NCBI GenBank assembly: GCA_050250915.1
Contig: JBFWNT010000019.1
Coordinates: 1 to 64,000, forward strand
DNA: 64,000 nucleotides
Source: Miltoncostaea sp050250915
Lineage (GTDB): Bacteria; Actinomycetota; Thermoleophilia; Miltoncostaeales; Miltoncostaeaceae
Direction: 5' to 3'
How positions within the stretch are numbered: the stretch's first letter is position 1; every line of letters starts with the position of its first letter. Positions 1 through 7,555 of this stretch are shown one piece after another. A program made the position numbers and the translations under genes. The notes under the pieces were generated by a model, which saw nothing but the letters and a program-made list of their open reading frames with translations, was not told the DNA's origin and ran no database searches.

Positions 1-126
1 GACGCGCTCGGCCGATGGCTCGACTGGTACAACCACTCCCGACCCCACGCCGGCATCGACCGGCAAACCCCAGCCGCACGCCTCCAGCAGCTACAGCTGA
101 CGAACGCTGCCGGGATTCACAGCTAG
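1..126 (+). mobile_element. C-terminal end of an IS transposase (integrase core), cut by window edge
   Basis: The first 41 codons are open from the window edge and end at TAG 124-126. They encode LGRWLDWYNHSRPHAGIDR followed by QTPAARL, the typical C-terminus of DDE integrase-core transposases of the IS3/IS481 type (the W..YN..RPH motif). The DDE catalytic residues lie outside the window, so family and intactness cannot be settled. Its stop overlaps the stop of the convergent repressor gene in a shared CTAG, so any right-hand inverted repeat of the element would have to lie inside that gene; none is obvious. Confidence 0.8.
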
Positions 127-428
127 CGGCGGCCGACCATCCGGGAGAGGGCCGTCATCAGCTCCGCCTGCATCTCCTCCTGGTTGGAGGCGTCGGCGCC
201 CATCACGCAGTGGCGCACGTGGTCGTCGACCAGCGCGATCGCGACCTTGTCCAGCGCCGCCTGGGCGGCGGCGATCTGCTGGAGGACGTCGATGCAGTAC
301 CGCTCGTCCTCGACCATCCCCGCGATGCCGCGCACCTGGCCCTCCACGCGGCGCAGGCGCTTCAGGATGGCGTTGGTGGAGTCGGCGGCGGAGTAGCCGG
401 GGATGTGCGTGTCGTCGGTGGCGCCCAT
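123..428 (-). CDS. CsoR/CstR-family (DUF156) metal- or persulfide-sensing repressor
   Basis: All-helical repressor of about 101 residues. The signature ILKRLRRVEGQVRGI is followed by Cys45 (RYCIDVL), His70 and Cys74 (DDHVRHC), numbered from the ATG at 428. These are the family's C-H-C sensing positions. CsoR members bind Cu(I); CstR members sense per- and polysulfides through the two Cys. The divergent neighbour is a persulfide dioxygenase/rhodanese fusion, the classic CstR target, so a persulfide-responsive repressor is the best inference. The retained His would also fit a CsoR-type site. A GTG at 449 would add seven residues but lies inside the putative operator, so the ATG at 428 is preferred. 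Confidence 0.85.
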   Translation of the reverse strand: MGATDDTHIPGYSAADSTNAILKRLRRVEGQVRGIAGMVEDERYCIDVLQQIAAAQAALDKVAIALVDDHVRHCVMGADASNQEEMQAELMTALSRMVGRR

Positions 429-438
429 GGGCCGAGTG

Positions 439-466
439 TTGCATACCACCCCGGAGTATGTATAGC
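439..466 (+). promoter_or_regulatory. Putative promoter with embedded CsoR/CstR-type operator
   Basis: TTGCAT (439-444) and TATAGC (461-466) are separated by 16 bp and resemble -35 and -10 elements for the dioxygenase gene. Between them lies CATACCACCCCGGAGTATG (442-460), with perfect 5-bp inverted arms CATAC/GTATG around a C-rich centre, the layout of CsoR and CstR operators. A repressor bound here would block both divergent genes. The motif match is seen; its function is inferred. Confidence 0.6.
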
Positions 467-1873
467 GTCGGGGCGGTGATCTTCCGGCAGGTCATCAACG
501 ACGACCTCGGCTGCGCGTCGTACCTCGTCGGCGACGAGGACGCGGGCGTCGCGGCCGTCGTCGACCCCCGCCTGGAGGTCGAGGAGTACCTGGCCCTCGC
601 CCGCTACATGGGCGTCCACATCGCCCACGTCCTGGAGACCCACACCCACGCCGACCACGTGTCCGGCCACGGCCGGCTGGCGGCCGCCACCGGCGCCGTG
701 ATCCACGTGCACCGCGACGCCGGCGCCGAGTACGACCACGAGCCCATCGACGGCGGGTGGGCCCTCGACCTGGGCTCCGTGCGGGTGGCCGCCCTCCACA
801 CCCCCGGCCACCGGCCCGAGCACACCGCCTTCGCCCTGGTGGACACCACGCGCGGGCCCGAGCCGTGGGCGATCCTGACCGGCGACTCCCTCTTCGTCGG
901 CGACGTCGCGCGCCCCGACCTGGCCGTGACCGCCGAGGACGGCGCCCGCGACATCTTCCGCAGCCTCCACGGCGGCCTGCTGGGGATGGCGCCGGAGGTG
1001 GAGGTGTGGCCCGGCCACCTGGGCGGCTCCCTGTGCGGCGGGCCGGAGATGAGCATGAAGGTGAGCTCCACCATCGGCTACGAGCGCGCCCACAACGCGC
1101 AACTGGCCGAATTGGACGAGGAGCGCTTCGTGCAGGCGTCGCTCGCCGCGATCGGGCTCCAGCCGCCGAACTTCCGCCGCATCGTCGAGATCAACCGCGG
1201 GCCCCTGGTCACGATGGACCCCACCGACCGGGCGATGACCCCCGTGCAGGTGCTGGGGCGCCAGGCGGCGGGCGCCCTGGTGGTCGACGTGCGCGCCGAG
1301 GTGCAGTTCGACGAGGCCCACGTCCCCGGCGCCGTCGCCGTGACCGCCCTGCGCGCCGGCTTCGGCACCCGCCTCGGGTGGCTCGCCCCGCCCGGGCAGG
1401 AGGTGGTGCTGGTGGGGCGCGACGACGACGAGGCCCGCCACGCCGCGCGCCTGGCCGCGGCGGTCGGCATCGACGGGGTGGTGGGGCACCTCGCGGGCGG
1501 GATGACCGGCTGGCGCCACGAGGGTCGCCCCGTCGCCCGGATCGACCGGTTGGACGTCGCCGCGCTCGGCGATCGATTGGACGCCGACCCCGACGTCCAG
1601 TTGATCGACGTGCGCGAGGCCGACGAGTGGCGGACGGTGCGGATCCCCGGCGCCGTGCACCGGCCGTGGCACACGCTGCGGGACCCGGTGCCGGAGCTCG
1701 ACCCGTCGCGGCCGGTGGCGGTGATCTGCGGCTCCGGGCAGCGCGCCGCGATCGGGGCGAGCCTCATCGCGGGGCACGACGTGCCCGAGGTGATCCACGT
1801 GGTGGGCGGCGGGATCGGCGCCTGGGAGCGTCTGGGCCGGCCGGTGGAGCGGGAGGAGCCCTCGCCCGCCTAG
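458..1873 (+). CDS. Persulfide dioxygenase-rhodanese fusion (CstB-like)
   Basis: About 471 residues in three parts. Residues 10-240 are a metallo-beta-lactamase fold of the ETHE1 type, with the metal motif THTHADH (61-67) and HTPGH (114-118). A first rhodanese-like domain (about 265-365) has no Cys in its active loop, which reads LVGRDDDEAR. A second rhodanese domain (about 375-465) carries the active Cys424 in VICGSGQRA. Dioxygenase, pseudo-rhodanese, rhodanese is the order known from CstB, which oxidises persulfide and releases thiosulfate. A GTG at 476, just downstream of the -10-like box, is an alternative start (VIFRQV, close to homologous N-termini) and would make the transcript nearly leaderless. 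Confidence 0.9.
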   Translation: MYSVGAVIFRQVINDDLGCASYLVGDEDAGVAAVVDPRLEVEEYLALARYMGVHIAHVLETHTHADHVSGHGRLAAATGAVIHVHRDAGAEYDHEPIDGGWALDLGSVRVAALHTPGHRPEHTAFALVDTTRGPEPWAILTGDSLFVGDVARPDLAVTAEDGARDIFRSLHGGLLGMAPEVEVWPGHLGGSLCGGPEMSMKVSSTIGYERAHNAQLAELDEERFVQASLAAIGLQPPNFRRIVEINRGPLVTMDPTDRAMTPVQVLGRQAAGALVVDVRAEVQFDEAHVPGAVAVTALRAGFGTRLGWLAPPGQEVVLVGRDDDEARHAARLAAAVGIDGVVGHLAGGMTGWRHEGRPVARIDRLDVAALGDRLDADPDVQLIDVREADEWRTVRIPGAVHRPWHTLRDPVPELDPSRPVAVICGSGQRAAIGASLIAGHDVPEVIHVVGGGIGAWERLGRPVEREEPSPA

Positions 1874-2736
1874 CCGCCGTACGGGTGCGACCCGGGGAGG
1901 GTCCAGAACCCGTCGGACCCCACGTGCTCCTCCTCGGCCACCCGGCCCAGCTCCTCCCGCGCGTCCTCCAGCGGGATGTCGCGGACCACCGCCACCTCCT
2001 TCGAGGCCAGCGGGGTCCCTGTCCAGCGCAGCACCTCCTCCGCCGACGCGGGGGCGTCGGCCCGCCGGACGCCCGGGAGCAGGTTGGCGGTGATCACGTC
2101 GTAGACCTGGAACGGCTGGAAGCCGGGGACCGCGATCCGCACGCCGTCGGCCAGGCGCTCGATCTCGTACGACGGGCACGTGTAGCGGCGGCCGCCGGAC
2201 CAGTTGGCCAGGCGCTCGTCCAGAACCAGCGCCGCCGGCATGGGGGCGCGGGCGGCGGCCATGTCCTCGCGCACGGCCTCGTCGGTGGCGGGGTCGGCGA
2301 TCCAGCGCTCCAGCTCGTCGGGGTCGATGCCGGCGTCGCGGGCGGCGCCGTGGATGGTGGCGGGCTCGTCGAGCAGCTCGCCCCGGAACGTCCGCACCCG
2401 CAGGCGCCGCAGCAGCGGGCGCATCCGATCGGGCGACTCGCGCCGGGCGGCCACGACGGCCCGGCATGCGGGCAGGCTGGCCGTGAGCCGCGGCCGCTCG
2501 GCCGTGTCGATCGGCATCCCGTGGTCGTGGGCGATGCGCCGGTACGCCGCCGCCATGCGCTTCGTGTCGAACCCCTTGGCCGCATAGTGCTCGGGCGAAT
2601 CCGACAGCACCACCATCCGGACCTCCCACACGAGGTCCGTGCCGTAGAGCCAGTCGAGGCGCCGGCGGAACGGCTCCGCGCTGTACGCCCACGGGCAGGC
2701 GGGGTCGGTGAACTCGGTGATCCGGACGACGGCCAT
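1870..2736 (-). CDS. DsbA-family (2-hydroxychromene-2-carboxylate isomerase-like) thioredoxin-fold protein
   Basis: 288 residues. The N-terminus VVRITEFTDPACPWAYSAEP has the thioredoxin-fold DsbA start with a single-Cys CPWAY loop in place of CxxC, as in FrnE and HCCA-isomerase relatives. No signal peptide is seen, so it should be cytosolic. The final 60 residues (ASKEVAVVRDIPLEDAREEL) look like an added helical segment. The ATG at 2736 places the first strand at the N-terminus; longer upstream readings would overlap the divergent gene. Its stop overlaps the stop of the convergent dioxygenase in a CTAG. The substrate is unknown; a thiol-redox role would fit the persulfide neighbour. Confidence 0.8.
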   Translation of the reverse strand: MAVVRITEFTDPACPWAYSAEPFRRRLDWLYGTDLVWEVRMVVLSDSPEHYAAKGFDTKRMAAAYRRIAHDHGMPIDTAERPRLTASLPACRAVVAARRESPDRMRPLLRRLRVRTFRGELLDEPATIHGAARDAGIDPDELERWIADPATDEAVREDMAAARAPMPAALVLDERLANWSGGRRYTCPSYEIERLADGVRIAVPGFQPFQVYDVITANLLPGVRRADAPASAEEVLRWTGTPLASKEVAVVRDIPLEDAREELGRVAEEEHVGSDGFWTLPGSHPYGG

Positions 2737-2797
2737 GCACTCCGACGCTAGCGAGGCGGGGGCGCGGCGCGCCCGGATGCGGTACGAATGGGCCCGA

Positions 2798-4492
2798 GTG
2801 CCCGAGTCCGTTCCACCGGCGCCCGCCCCGCGCGGGGCCAAGCCCGTGATGATCAGCGTCGACGACGACCCCGGGGTCTCGCGCGCGGTCCAGCGGGACC
2901 TGCGCCGGCAGTACGGCGAGCACTACCGCGTGCTGCGGGCCGAGTCGGGCGCGCAGGGGCTGGAGATGCTGGGCCAGGTGCGGCTGCGCGAGGAGCCGGT
3001 GGCGCTGATGGTGGCCGACCAGCGGATGCCGCAGATGACGGGGGTCGAGTTCCTGGAGCGGGCCCTGGAGGTGGCGCCCGACGCGAAGCGCGTGCTGCTG
3101 ACCGCCTACGCCGACACCCAGGCCGCGATCGACGCGATCAACAAGGTCGCGCTCGACCACTACCTGCTGAAGCCGTGGGACCCGCCCGAGGAGCAGCTGT
3201 ACCCGGTGCTCGACGACCTGCTGGCCGACTGGCAGGCGGGTGCGCCGCCGGAGCTGGCGGTGCGGGTCATCGGCCACCGCTTCTCGCGGGAGTCGCACGA
3301 GCTGAAGGACTTCCTGGCGCGCAACAACGTGCCGTACCGCTGGCTGGACGTGGAGCTGGACCCCGAGGCGCAGGTGCTGCTGGGAGCGGCGGGAGGCCGG
3401 GGCGCGACCCTGCCGGTGCTCGTGTTCCCCGACGGCGAGGTGATGACGGCCCCGTCCAACCGGTCCGTCGCCGACCGCCTGGGGATGCGCACGCGGGCCG
3501 AGGGGAAGTTCTACGACCTGGTGGTCGTCGGCGCGGGGCCGGCGGGGCTGGCGGCCGCGGTGTACGGGGCGTCCGAGGGTCTGCGGACGGTGCTGGTGGA
3601 GCGCGAGGCCCCCGGCGGCCAGGCCGGCCAGAGCTCCCGGATTGAGAACTACCTCGGCTTCCCCGTCGGCCTCTCGGGCGGCGACCTGACCCGCCGCGCC
3701 ACCGCCCAGGCGCGGCGCTTCGGCGCCGAGCTGCTGTCGGTGACCGACGCGATGCGCCTGGAGGCGCGCGGGCCGGCGCGCACGATCGTGCTCGACGGCT
3801 CCGACGAGATCTCCGCCCACGCGGTGGTGGTCGCGACCGGCGTGCAGTACCGGCGCCTCGACATCCCGGGCGGCGACGCCATGGTCGGTCGGGGCCTCTA
3901 CTACGGCGGCTCGCGCACCGAGGCCCTGGCATGCGAGGGCGAGCAGGTGGTCGTAGTGGGCGGCGCCAACTCGGCGGGCCAGGCGGCCCTGTACTTCGCC
4001 CAGCACGCCGCCGCCGTCGCGATCGTCCACCGCGGCGCCGACCTGCGCGACTCGATGTCGCAGTACCTGGTCGAACGCATCGAGGCGGCCGCCAACATCA
4101 TCGTGAAGCTGCGCACCGAGGTGGTGGCCGCGCACGGTGACGCGCAACTCGAGGCCGTGACCCTGCGCAACTGCGACAGCGGCGAGGAGCACCGCGCCCC
4201 CGGGCGCTCCGTGTTCATCTTCATCGGCGCGAGCCCGAACACCGACTGGCTGGGCGACCAGGTGGCGCGCGACGAGCACGGCTTCATCCTGGCCGGACCC
4301 GACCTGCGGGCCCCCGGGGTGCGGCCGCCGTGGCCCCTGGAGCGGCCGCCGCTGACGCTGGAGACGAGCCTGCCGGGCGTGTTCGTGGCGGGCGACGTCC
4401 GCCAGGGCTCCATCAAGCGGGTCGCCGGCGCCGTCGGGGACGGCTCGATGTCGGTCCAGCTCGTCCACCAGTACCTGGGGACGCTGGCGTGA
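2798..4492 (+). CDS. Response-regulator receiver fused to thioredoxin-reductase-like flavoprotein
   Basis: About 564 residues from the GTG at 2798. The receiver domain (about 18-145) has an acidic pocket (MISVDDDPG), the phosphorylatable Asp in LMVADQRMP and a conserved Lys in YLLKPWD. A glutaredoxin/thioredoxin-like segment follows (about 150-230: RVIGHRFSRESHELKDFLAR). The rest is a two-dinucleotide-domain flavoprotein, with FAD motif VVGAGPAGLAAAVYGASEG, GGQAGQSSRIENYLGFP and NADPH motif VVVGGANSAGQAAL. The redox CxxC of true thioredoxin reductases is missing: the region reads EALACEGEQVV, with one Cys. The known family is annotated fused response regulator/thioredoxin-disulfide reductase, but disulfide reduction is doubtful here. 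It overlaps the downstream histidine kinase by GTGA, which suggests a dedicated pair. Confidence 0.88.
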   Translation: MPESVPPAPAPRGAKPVMISVDDDPGVSRAVQRDLRRQYGEHYRVLRAESGAQGLEMLGQVRLREEPVALMVADQRMPQMTGVEFLERALEVAPDAKRVLLTAYADTQAAIDAINKVALDHYLLKPWDPPEEQLYPVLDDLLADWQAGAPPELAVRVIGHRFSRESHELKDFLARNNVPYRWLDVELDPEAQVLLGAAGGRGATLPVLVFPDGEVMTAPSNRSVADRLGMRTRAEGKFYDLVVVGAGPAGLAAAVYGASEGLRTVLVEREAPGGQAGQSSRIENYLGFPVGLSGGDLTRRATAQARRFGAELLSVTDAMRLEARGPARTIVLDGSDEISAHAVVVATGVQYRRLDIPGGDAMVGRGLYYGGSRTEALACEGEQVVVVGGANSAGQAALYFAQHAAAVAIVHRGADLRDSMSQYLVERIEAAANIIVKLRTEVVAAHGDAQLEAVTLRNCDSGEEHRAPGRSVFIFIGASPNTDWLGDQVARDEHGFILAGPDLRAPGVRPPWPLERPPLTLETSLPGVFVAGDVRQGSIKRVAGAVGDGSMSVQLVHQYLGTLA

Positions 4493-5862
4493 TCGACGCC
4501 CTCCGCCAGGTCGACCTGTTCGACGAGGTCGGCGATGCGTGCCTGGAGAAGCTCTCGGCCGTCGCCACCGAGGAGCACCTGGCCGCCGGCGACTACGTGG
4601 TGCGCACCGGGCAGGCGGCCGACCGGTTCTGCGTGCTGGTGGAGGGCGCGGTGGAGTGGTTGCGCGTCCTCGGCGGCGAGGAGGTGGTCATGGCCACCCG
4701 GCCGGCGCCCACCTACTTCGGCGCCACCAACCTGCTCACCGAGGAGCCGAGCCTGGCCGACGGGCGGGCGGTGGTCGAGAGCCGCATGTACGTGGTGCCC
4801 GGCGACGACTTCCGCCGCCTGATGCGCGACGAGAAGAGCGTGCTGAAGAAGGCGCTGCGGATGATCGCGCCGGTCCACCAGGGGGCCGAGGCGATCATGC
4901 GGGAGCGGGAGAAGCTCGCGGCGCTCGGCACCCTCTCCGCCGGCCTGGCGCACGAGCTCAACAACCCGGCGGCGGCGGCGCGGCGCAGCGCGTCGGAGCT
5001 GGCCCGCCAGTTCGAGGTGCTCAACGACACCCTCCGCGCGTTCGTGTGCAGCGGGGTGGAGCGCGAGGACGCCGGCAACCTGGTGGAGCTGCAGGAGGAG
5101 GCGGTCGCGCGGGCGCTGGCGCAGGGCCCCACCTCGGGCCTGGAGGCCGCCGACCGGGAGGACGAGCTGGTCGACCTCCTCGACGAGAAGGGGCTGGAGG
5201 GCTGGCGGCTGGCGCCCCCGCTGGCGGAGGCCGGGATCGACGCGGAGTGGGTGGCGCGCGTGGAGGGGCACGCCGGGAAGGCCCTGCCCGCCGCGCTCGA
5301 CTGGGTGGTGGCGTCCCTCACCGCCCGCGGCCTGGTGACGGAGCTGCACGACAGCACCGCCCGCATCTCGGAGATCGTGGCCGCGGTGAAGGAGTACACG
5401 TACATGGACCGCGCCCAGACCCAGACGATCGACGTCCACGACGGCATCGAGAGCACGCTCACGATGCTCCACCACAAGCTGAAGAAGGGGGACGTGCGGG
5501 TGGTGCGCGACTACGACCGCACGCTGCCGCACATCACGGCCCACGCCTCCCAGCTCAACCAGGTGTGGACGAACCTGCTCGACAACGCGATCGACGCGGT
5601 GGACGGCGACGGCACCATCACCATCCGCACCCGCCCGGTCCCGGACGGCATCACGGTGGAGCTCGGCGACGACGGCCCCGGGGTGCCCGCCGAGTTGCAG
5701 AGCCGGCTGTTCGAGCCGTTCTTCACCACGAAGGAGGTCGGCAAGGGGACCGGCCTGGGCCTCGACATCGTCCGCCGGATCGTCGAGAACCATCACGGCC
5801 AGGTGCGCCTGGTGTCGGTGCCGCACGACACGCGGTTCGAGGTCCGGCTGCCGCTCGATTGA
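4489..5862 (+). CDS. Soluble histidine kinase with N-terminal cyclic-nucleotide-binding-like domain
   Basis: 457 residues. A CAP-type cNMP fold (about 1-125) has a degenerate phosphate-binding cassette: YFGATNLLTEEPSLADGRAV lacks the usual GE and the PR.A Arg, so nucleotide binding is doubtful. The H-box LAHELNNPAAAARR is near residue 155. HATPase motifs follow: NLLDNAIDA, GDDGPGVP, FEPFFTTK, GTGLGLDIV. There are no membrane segments, so it senses an internal signal. The GTG at 4489 overlaps the upstream TGA by four bases and the receiver-flavoprotein lies immediately upstream, so that receiver is the likely phospho-acceptor. Confidence 0.88.
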   Translation: MIDALRQVDLFDEVGDACLEKLSAVATEEHLAAGDYVVRTGQAADRFCVLVEGAVEWLRVLGGEEVVMATRPAPTYFGATNLLTEEPSLADGRAVVESRMYVVPGDDFRRLMRDEKSVLKKALRMIAPVHQGAEAIMREREKLAALGTLSAGLAHELNNPAAAARRSASELARQFEVLNDTLRAFVCSGVEREDAGNLVELQEEAVARALAQGPTSGLEAADREDELVDLLDEKGLEGWRLAPPLAEAGIDAEWVARVEGHAGKALPAALDWVVASLTARGLVTELHDSTARISEIVAAVKEYTYMDRAQTQTIDVHDGIESTLTMLHHKLKKGDVRVVRDYDRTLPHITAHASQLNQVWTNLLDNAIDAVDGDGTITIRTRPVPDGITVELGDDGPGVPAELQSRLFEPFFTTKEVGKGTGLGLDIVRRIVENHHGQVRLVSVPHDTRFEVRLPLD

Positions 5863-6782
5863 CCGGCGATCGATCGCGCGTCGCGCTCGTCACGGCGGCG
5901 CCCGCCCGGGGCCTGGACGACGACCTCCCGCCCCTCACGGCGGCGCTCGCGGCGGCCGGCGTGCCGCACGAGGTGGTGCTGTGGGACGACCCGGGGGTCG
6001 ACTGGGCCGGGTTCGGCCTGGTGGTGATCCGGTCGGTGTGGGACTACGTGCACCGGCGGGAGGAGTTCCTCGCATGGGCGGAGCGGACCGCCGCCGTCAC
6101 CGCGTTCGTCAACCCGCCGGCGCACCTGCGCTGGAGCAGCGACAAGCGCTACCTCGCCGACCTCCAGGCCGCCGGGGTCCCCACCGTCCCCACCGCCTTC
6201 GCCGCCCCCGGGGAGCCCATGGCCTGGCCCGACGCCCCCCAGGTGGTGGTCAAGCCGGCCGTCTCGGCGGGCTCGATCGACACGTCGAAGTATCGAATGA
6301 ACTCGGGGGGACGATCGAATGAACGCACCCCCGCGGACGCGGTGGAGCACGTCGCGCGGCTCCATGCGGAGGGACGGGTGGCGATGGCGCAGCCCTACCT
6401 CGACGCGGTGGAGGGGGAGCGCGGGGAGACGGCGCTCGTGTTCCTGGAGGGACGCTTCAGCCACGCGTGCCGCAAGGGACCCATGCTCGTCCCCGGCCTG
6501 GCCGTGGTGGGCGGGCTGTTCGTGGAGGAGGACATCCGCCCCGCCGCCCCCACCGCGGCGGAGTTGGCCGTCGCCGAGGCGACGCTGGCGGCGATCCCCG
6601 GCGGCCCGTCGCTCTACGCGCGCGTGGACGTCATCCCCGACGGCGCCGGCGACCCGGTGGTGCTCGAGCTCGAACTGGTCGAGCCCTCCCTCTTCCTGAT
6701 GTTCGCCGAGGGCGGCGCGGGCCGGGTGGCCGGCGCGATCGCCGCCCGCCTCAGTCGCGGAGGTCCCACCGCCCCAGCGTGA
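5859..6782 (+). CDS. ATP-grasp enzyme (RimK/glutathione-synthase-like)
   Basis: 307 residues from TTG 5859, which overlaps the kinase stop; no ATG or GTG is available nearby. ATP-grasp features are DKRYLADLQAAGVPTVPT, the Lys-bearing strand PQVVVKPAVSAGS, the acidic metal sites LYARVDVIPD and LELELVEPSLFL. Such enzymes join a carboxylate to an amine or thiol through an acyl phosphate; the substrate is unknown. The loop after SAGSIDTSKY contains residues RMNSGGRSNER encoded by two copies of the 11-bp paired repeat (6292-6324), which looks like an insertion in a surface loop. It is probably part of the preceding two-component operon. Confidence 0.75.
   Translation: MTGDRSRVALVTAAPARGLDDDLPPLTAALAAAGVPHEVVLWDDPGVDWAGFGLVVIRSVWDYVHRREEFLAWAERTAAVTAFVNPPAHLRWSSDKRYLADLQAAGVPTVPTAFAAPGEPMAWPDAPQVVVKPAVSAGSIDTSKYRMNSGGRSNERTPADAVEHVARLHAEGRVAMAQPYLDAVEGERGETALVFLEGRFSHACRKGPMLVPGLAVVGGLFVEEDIRPAAPTAAELAVAEATLAAIPGGPSLYARVDVIPDGAGDPVVLELELVEPSLFLMFAEGGAGRVAGAIAARLSRGGPTAPA
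6292..6324 (-). repeat. Paired GTTCATTCGAT motif, 22-bp spacing, inside the ATP-grasp gene
   Basis: Two perfect copies of GTTCATTCGAT read on the minus strand (6324-6314 and 6302-6292), separated by CGTCCCCCCGA. This is the cleanest pair in the window. Confidence 0.8.
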
Positions 6783-7545
6783 CCTCGTCGCCGATGGCGA
6801 CGCCCACCCGGCGGGCGGCGTCCCCGCCGTTCACGGCGATCGCGACCATCCCGTGCGAGTCGATGTGCACCAGCATCCCCTTGCGGGCCGCGTCCGCGAA
6901 CACGCGGCCCACGGTCGCGGGATGGCGGCGGTCGGTCACCGCCGCCCAGATCCGGTCGCCGCGCGTGAACCCGGCAGCGGCCAGGTCGGCCTGCCCCGCC
7001 AGCAACTGGACGTTGCCGAACCGGTCGATCGCGACCGCCGGGGCGCGCAGATGCCCCTCGCGCGTCTCGGCGGCCGGCAGGTCCGGGCGCACGAGGGTCA
7101 CCGGGTCGAACGCCGCCCCCAGGTCGGTGACCGCCACACCGCGGGCGATCCGCGCCGCGGCGGGGGCGAAGAGGTCGCGGCCGTGGAAGGTCGCCGCGCC
7201 CTCGGTCGGCGGGGTCAGCGCCACCGCGGCGACCGCACCGATGGCCTCGGCCGCGGGCGCCAGCAAGCCGTTGTCGGGTCCGATCAACGCGCCCCCGTCG
7301 TTCAATTGAACGGCGGCGGCGCGGCGGGGGGTCCCCACCCCGGGATCGACGACGGCCAGATGGACGGCGCCGGGCAGCAGGGGGGCCAGGCGCGCCAGAA
7401 CCAGGGCGGCGCCGCGGACGTCGCCGGCGGGGAGGTCGTGGGCCAGGTCGACCCGCTCCACCCCCGGGGCGCCCACCGCCAGCACCGCGTGCAACGCACC
7501 CACGTGCTCGCTGCCGGCGCCGAAGTCGGTGAGCAGCGATATCAC
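6751..7545 (-). CDS. S-adenosyl-L-methionine hydroxide adenosyltransferase (DUF62, SAM hydrolase)
   Basis: 264 residues from GTG 7545, about the family's normal length. The first catalytic motif is LLTDFG..SEHVGALHAVL with the conserved Asp. AVVDPGVGT, LIGPDNGLL and TFHGRDLFAPAAARIA follow, with the hydrolase Asp-Arg-His set. The family is related to fluorinase and chlorinase but uses water to give adenosine and methionine. It starts 10 bp after the CobA-HemD stop and may be the last gene of that operon. Its 3' end overlaps the convergent ATP-grasp gene by 32 bp. Confidence 0.9.
   Translation of the reverse strand: MISLLTDFGAGSEHVGALHAVLAVGAPGVERVDLAHDLPAGDVRGAALVLARLAPLLPGAVHLAVVDPGVGTPRRAAAVQLNDGGALIGPDNGLLAPAAEAIGAVAAVALTPPTEGAATFHGRDLFAPAAARIARGVAVTDLGAAFDPVTLVRPDLPAAETREGHLRAPAVAIDRFGNVQLLAGQADLAAAGFTRGDRIWAAVTDRRHPATVGRVFADAARKGMLVHIDSHGMVAIAVNGGDAARRVGVAIGDEVTLGRWDLRD
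7279..7311 (-). repeat. Paired motif inside the SAM hydrolase gene; one copy a perfect 14-bp palindrome
   Basis: CGTTCAATTGAACG (7299-7312) is a perfect palindrome. A weaker partner, GTTGATCGGA on the minus strand ending at 7279, lies 23 bp away. The palindrome encodes V-Q-L-N without disturbing the protein. Confidence 0.55.
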
Positions 7546-7555
7546 CGTCCGGTGA

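Noticed and set aside
1108..1117. Extra motif-like sites such as CGAATTGGAC in the dioxygenase gene
   Set aside because: No partner at 21-23 bp and too many mismatches; explained by codons for Glu-Leu-Asp.
362..4468. A 1368-codon open frame on the minus strand
   Set aside because: It is antisense to three well-supported genes and consists of His/Arg/Gly-rich sequence typical of shadow frames in G+C-rich DNA.
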